The position numbers and the translations under genes are program-made. A stretch of DNA of 6,500 nucleotides from Verrucomicrobiales bacterium (GTDB taxonomy: Bacteria; Verrucomicrobiota; Verrucomicrobiia; Verrucomicrobiales; DEV007): contig JALRFZ010000067.1 of assembly GCA_023253615.1 (NCBI GenBank), positions 1 through 6,500 on the forward strand. Direction: 5' to 3'. Under the pieces are notes generated by a model that did no database searches, was not told where the DNA came from, and worked only from the letters and a program-made list of their open reading frames with translations. Numbering within the stretch: position 1 is the stretch's first letter; every line of letters begins with the position of its first letter. Below are positions 5,695 to 6,500 of this stretch, piece by piece.

Positions 5695-5714
5695 TCTGTG
5701 AACGGTAAACGGTA
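5666..5714. repeat. Hairpin plus GTAAACGGTA-type repeat at the end of the glycosylase gene
   Basis: A 7-bp stem, TGCCATC (5666-5672) and GATGGCA (5677-5683) with a TGGC loop, is followed at once by GTAAACGGTA (5684-5693), GTGAACGGTA (5698-5707) and GTAAACGGTA (5705-5714, overlapping the previous copy by 3 nt). The first copy contains the TAA stop of the glycosylase. Repeats of the GTGAACGGT kind are, from memory, common intergenic clutter in several phyla. There is no U-tract typical of an intrinsic terminator. Confidence 0.55.
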
Positions 5715-5743
5715 GGAAACCGCGTAGTTTGATTTCTGATTTC

Positions 5744-6500
5744 ATGACCGATTCGCAACGCAGTCAGGCGCTCCTGCGGAAGGCCAGTTGGCTTTCCTTC
5801 TGGGTGGGCGTGGGCATGCTCGCGATCAAGGTCTGGGCCTGGTGGTTGACGCGGTCGTCGGCGATCCTCAGCGATGCGGCGGAATCGGTCGTGCATGTCG
5901 CGGCCGTGGGGTTCGTCGTTTACAGCCTGCGCCTTTCGCAAAAGCCCCCGGATGAGACACACCCTTACGGCCACGCGAAGATCTCGTTTTTCTCGGCGGG
6001 CTTCGAGGGTGGATTGATCTCGATTGCGGGTCTCTTCATCCTCTGGCAGGCGATCCGGCAATGGATCGTGGGGGAAGCGCCCCAAAATCTCGGGTCCGGC
6101 AGTTTGCTCACCGCCGTCGCCTTGCTCATCAATGGATGGCTCGGCTGGCATCTCCTGCGGTTGGGGAAAAAGGGCGGTTCGCTCATCCTCGAGGCGAACG
6201 GACATCATGTGCTGACGGACGCGTGGACGAGCATCGGGGTGCTCGCCGGACTGGGGCTGACCTGGGCGACGGGATGGATGGGCTTCGACCCGATCTGCGC
6301 GATGCTGGTGGCCTTGAACATCCTCTGGTCGGGCGGAGCGCTGATGTGGCGCAGTGCGAATGGGCTGATGGACCGCGCCGATCCGGTGGTGCAGAGTGCG
6401 CTGGTGGCGAGGCTCGATGCGGCGACGGCGCGGCATGGGGTCACCTGGCACCAGATGCGCCACCGCCACCTCGGCGACGGGCATTGGGTGGACTTCCACC
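5744..6500 (+). CDS. Cation diffusion facilitator (CDF) transporter, 3' end outside window
   Basis: The open frame from ATG 5744 runs past the right edge, giving 252 codons. It encodes a CDF-family efflux protein that exchanges divalent metal ions (Zn, Fe, Mn, Co or similar) for protons at the inner membrane. Helix 2 carries SAILSDAAESVVHV, with metal-site positions Asp44 and Ser48. Next comes the loop KPPDETHPYGHAKISFFSAGFEG (67-89, quoted around HPYGH 73-77). The helix-5 site is His155 and Asp159 in HHVLTDAWTS, and FDPICAMLVA (181-190) opens helix 6. The cytoplasmic domain begins after about residue 210 and is cut off in a His-rich stretch. Ser48, where YiiP/FieF has Asp, makes the transported metal unclear. 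It follows the glycosylase by 49 nt, probably without functional link; no Shine-Dalgarno is visible. Confidence 0.92.
   Translation, partial: MTDSQRSQALLRKASWLSFWVGVGMLAIKVWAWWLTRSSAILSDAAESVVHVAAVGFVVYSLRLSQKPPDETHPYGHAKISFFSAGFEGGLISIAGLFILWQAIRQWIVGEAPQNLGSGSLLTAVALLINGWLGWHLLRLGKKGGSLILEANGHHVLTDAWTSIGVLAGLGLTWATGWMGFDPICAMLVALNILWSGGALMWRSANGLMDRADPVVQSALVARLDAATARHGVTWHQMRHRHLGDGHWVDFH

Noticed and set aside
5504..6499. Minus-strand ORF of 331 codons opposite the glycosylase end and the CDF gene
   Set aside because: It is antisense to two strong family matches, its translation is rich in Arg/Pro/His without domain features, and it reads through the GTAAACGG repeat.

Overview
The window is GC-rich, gene-dense bacterial chromosome holding parts or all of eight protein-coding genes. 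None of them is phage-derived or a transposase. The most informative gene for taxonomy is a SMUG1-type uracil-DNA glycosylase, a family uncommon in bacteria. Together with several kinds of short dispersed intergenic repeat and mostly absent Shine-Dalgarno sequences, it suggests a Verrucomicrobiota-like organism, perhaps near Opitutaceae. That assignment is inference from memory of such genomes, not a computed result.

Layout, left to right. (1) The C-terminal half of a thiolase (+) enters from the left edge and stops at 652. (2) A roughly 196-bp nested palindromic element (661-856) fills the gap between the convergent thiolase and toxin genes. (3) A type II VapBC-like toxin-antitoxin pair lies on the minus strand (antitoxin 1582-1280, toxin 1283-879). 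It has an ATGA overlap and a good promoter that also carries a tandem 8-bp repeat. (4) A 427-aa MFS transporter of the metabolite:H+ symporter type (-) spans 2928-1645. (5) A minus-strand two-gene unit follows: a PanE/ApbA-family reductase (4794-3874) and, 3 nt downstream, a trimeric-type purine nucleoside phosphorylase (3870-3079). (6) A SMUG1-like uracil-DNA glycosylase (4948-5694) is divergent from that unit on the plus strand. (7) A cation diffusion facilitator transporter (+) starts at 5744 and runs off the right edge.

The genes do not form one pathway. They look like housekeeping metabolism (thiolase, PanE-like reductase, PNP), transport (MFS, CDF) and DNA repair (SMUG1), with one compact toxin-antitoxin module inserted among them. 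I see no clear multi-gene novel system such as a defence island, CRISPR array or biosynthetic cluster.

The most unusual content is in the gaps. The 661-856 element has two coaxial pairs of inverted arms built on the same 12-base core, and an extra 9-base copy of the outer-arm motif near its apex. In addition, the three consecutive gaps after the MFS gene each carry a different short tandem-repeat motif: ACGCAGATG-like, ACGAATNNN with 9-base period, and GTAAACGGTA-like. One of these supplies the stop codon of the glycosylase.
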